A model generated the notes under the pieces. The model was not told where the DNA came from. It saw only the letters and a list, made by a program, of their open reading frames with translations, and did no database searches. From the NCBI RefSeq assembly GCF_003605635.1, contig NZ_QMDW01000009.1, positions 46,920 to 110,919 of the forward strand: a stretch of 64,000 nt of DNA. The letters are read 5' to 3'. Below, in pieces: positions 63,109 to 64,000 of this stretch; positions within the stretch are counted from its first letter, which is position 1, and each line of letters begins with the position of its first letter. Source of the stretch: Halonotius pteroides (GTDB lineage Archaea > Halobacteriota > Halobacteria > Halobacteriales > Haloferacaceae). Position numbers and translations under genes: made by a program.

Positions 63109-63967
63109 AGCCGAACTTATCGATGCTGTCTCGGAGGATTTGTTCGCCTATGTGATGCATGGAGAGATTTCCGAACAACACGTCACAACACAACTCAAAC
63201 CGACAGGGCTGGATGAACGTTTCGAGAGCTTCGACTCGCTTGTTGACCTCCATTTTCTTCTTCGACCAGCAGTCGTCGATTTCGTAGAACAACTCCCGGC
63301 TCGACTCCGGAGTATCAAGACACAGACGAAGAATGTCCAACAGACGACGCGAGGACAGATATCCGGGCGAATCGATTGGACTTCGACGATGAAACAACGC
63401 TCCTCGCAGGCACCGAGCGATACGTCGTTATTTGTCTGTGACAACCGTCACGAAAGCTATGACATTGACGAGAATATCGTTCTCAAACGTCTCTTGTCGA
63501 TCATTTACACGACTCTGGAGGAGTGTGAGACATACCTCAAACAGGAATACGAATGGGTAACTGATCGCTGGCAGGAGAATCTTGAACTCGTTGAGCAGAT
63601 GCGAGAGTTGTTTGAACGGAACGTCCACATCAAGCGCATTCGTGACCCCGAGACCTACGAGCCGACAGACCGAATGATTCAGACAGCAGCCATGTCGCGT
63701 AGCGATGTCTATCGAGAGGCTGCTTCGTTGTTACAGGATCATAGACGAGCCAGAGAGAGCAATCCGGACGCTCTCAGAGAATTGTTGGAGGAGACGCTGA
63801 TTACGCCTGATGACGAGGAAACACTCTTCGAACTCTACGTCCTGTTCCAGTACGTAGAATCAATTGAGGAGTACCAGCAAAGCGAAACATCCGTCAAAAC
63901 GATTGAATCTGGAAAACAAGAGGTCGCTCGGATAAAGAGCGAGGATCAGTCGATCACATCGGGTTAG
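63101..63967 (+). CDS. McrC/DUF2357-like partner of the McrB-like protein
   Basis: The 288-residue protein has GRIDWTSTMKQR and later SYDIDENIVLKRLLSIIYTT, as in the N-terminal part of McrC/DUF2357 proteins, plus a helical middle and a LFELYVLFQYVESIEEYQ segment. McrC-type proteins normally end in a PD-(D/E)xK nuclease domain, but this frame stops (TAG 63965-63967) before one is seen. The nuclease may be lost, cut off by a mutation, or on a separate downstream gene, and the window ends 33 bases later. The 8-base overlap with the AAA+ gene shows coupling. Confidence 0.75.
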   Translation: MDRAELIDAVSEDLFAYVMHGEISEQHVTTQLKPTGLDERFESFDSLVDLHFLLRPAVVDFVEQLPARLRSIKTQTKNVQQTTRGQISGRIDWTSTMKQRSSQAPSDTSLFVCDNRHESYDIDENIVLKRLLSIIYTTLEECETYLKQEYEWVTDRWQENLELVEQMRELFERNVHIKRIRDPETYEPTDRMIQTAAMSRSDVYREAASLLQDHRRARESNPDALRELLEETLITPDDEETLFELYVLFQYVESIEEYQQSETSVKTIESGKQEVARIKSEDQSITSG

Positions 63968-64000
63968 TTTGAGTGTCTGCTTGGAGAAGATATGCACTCG

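Noticed and set aside
1..64000. rRNA genes, CRISPR arrays, complete insertion sequences, replication origin
   Set aside because: I looked for conserved rRNA segments, regularly spaced direct repeats, transposase motifs and Orc1/Cdc6 genes with origin boxes, and saw none.

Overview
The window comes from a halophilic archaeon (class Halobacteria). The proteins are very rich in Asp and Glu, most of the sequence is GC-rich, many genes look leaderless with a TATA-like box about 25-30 bases before the start codon, and the ribosomal/RNA polymerase gene order, archaeal mevalonate enzymes, Dph2 and Tat-lipoproteins are all archaeal. Haloferacales or a near relative is possible, but I cannot fix the genus from the sequence.

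Layout. 1-606: end of an amidohydrolase. 1-5 kb: dabB-dabA, a proton-channel-like subunit plus a zinc subunit of the DAB inorganic-carbon uptake complex. 5-10 kb: dph2, a membrane histidine kinase, a D-2-hydroxyacid dehydrogenase and an UlaG-like hydrolase. 10-15 kb: a large acidic coiled-coil protein, a HisG-like protein, and an Mrp-type Fe-S carrier. 15-25 kb: the haloarchaeal information-processing cluster, read on the minus strand: tRNA-Ser, S13, S4, S11, RpoD, tRNA-Leu, L18e, L13, S9, RpoN, RpoK, enolase, S2. It is followed by mevalonate kinase and isopentenyl phosphate kinase, with a lipoprotein gene and a gene-free hairpin region in between. 25-30 kb: a sugar ABC importer. 30-32 kb: a sodium/solute symporter with a 34-residue membrane partner, then an RNase Z-like protein. 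32-43.5 kb: DNA/RNA-processing genes (Lhr helicase, YprB-like RNase H, SRAP protein, Dna2-type nuclease-helicase) with a reductase, a bactofilin-like protein and a broken MNT/HEPN toxin-antitoxin pair.

43.5-45.4 kb is a more AT-rich patch with a membrane zinc-protease-like gene divergent from a membrane-anchored winged-helix protein. 45.4-52.7 kb is a transglutaminase / DUF58 / multispanning-membrane operon convergent with its MoxR ATPase. 53-55.6 kb holds two related membrane proteins and a winged-helix/membrane pair.

55.6-64 kb is accessory DNA. It has microproteins, VapBC, two antitoxin-like genes with no visible toxin, two copies of a roughly 120-170 base repeat, a membrane gene broken by one stop codon, the tail of a DNA methyltransferase/restriction gene, and an McrB-type GTPase/ATPase with an EVE-like N-terminus plus an McrC/DUF2357-like partner. 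The defence-like locus at 60.9-64 kb is the best candidate for a poorly described system, and it runs off the end of the window.
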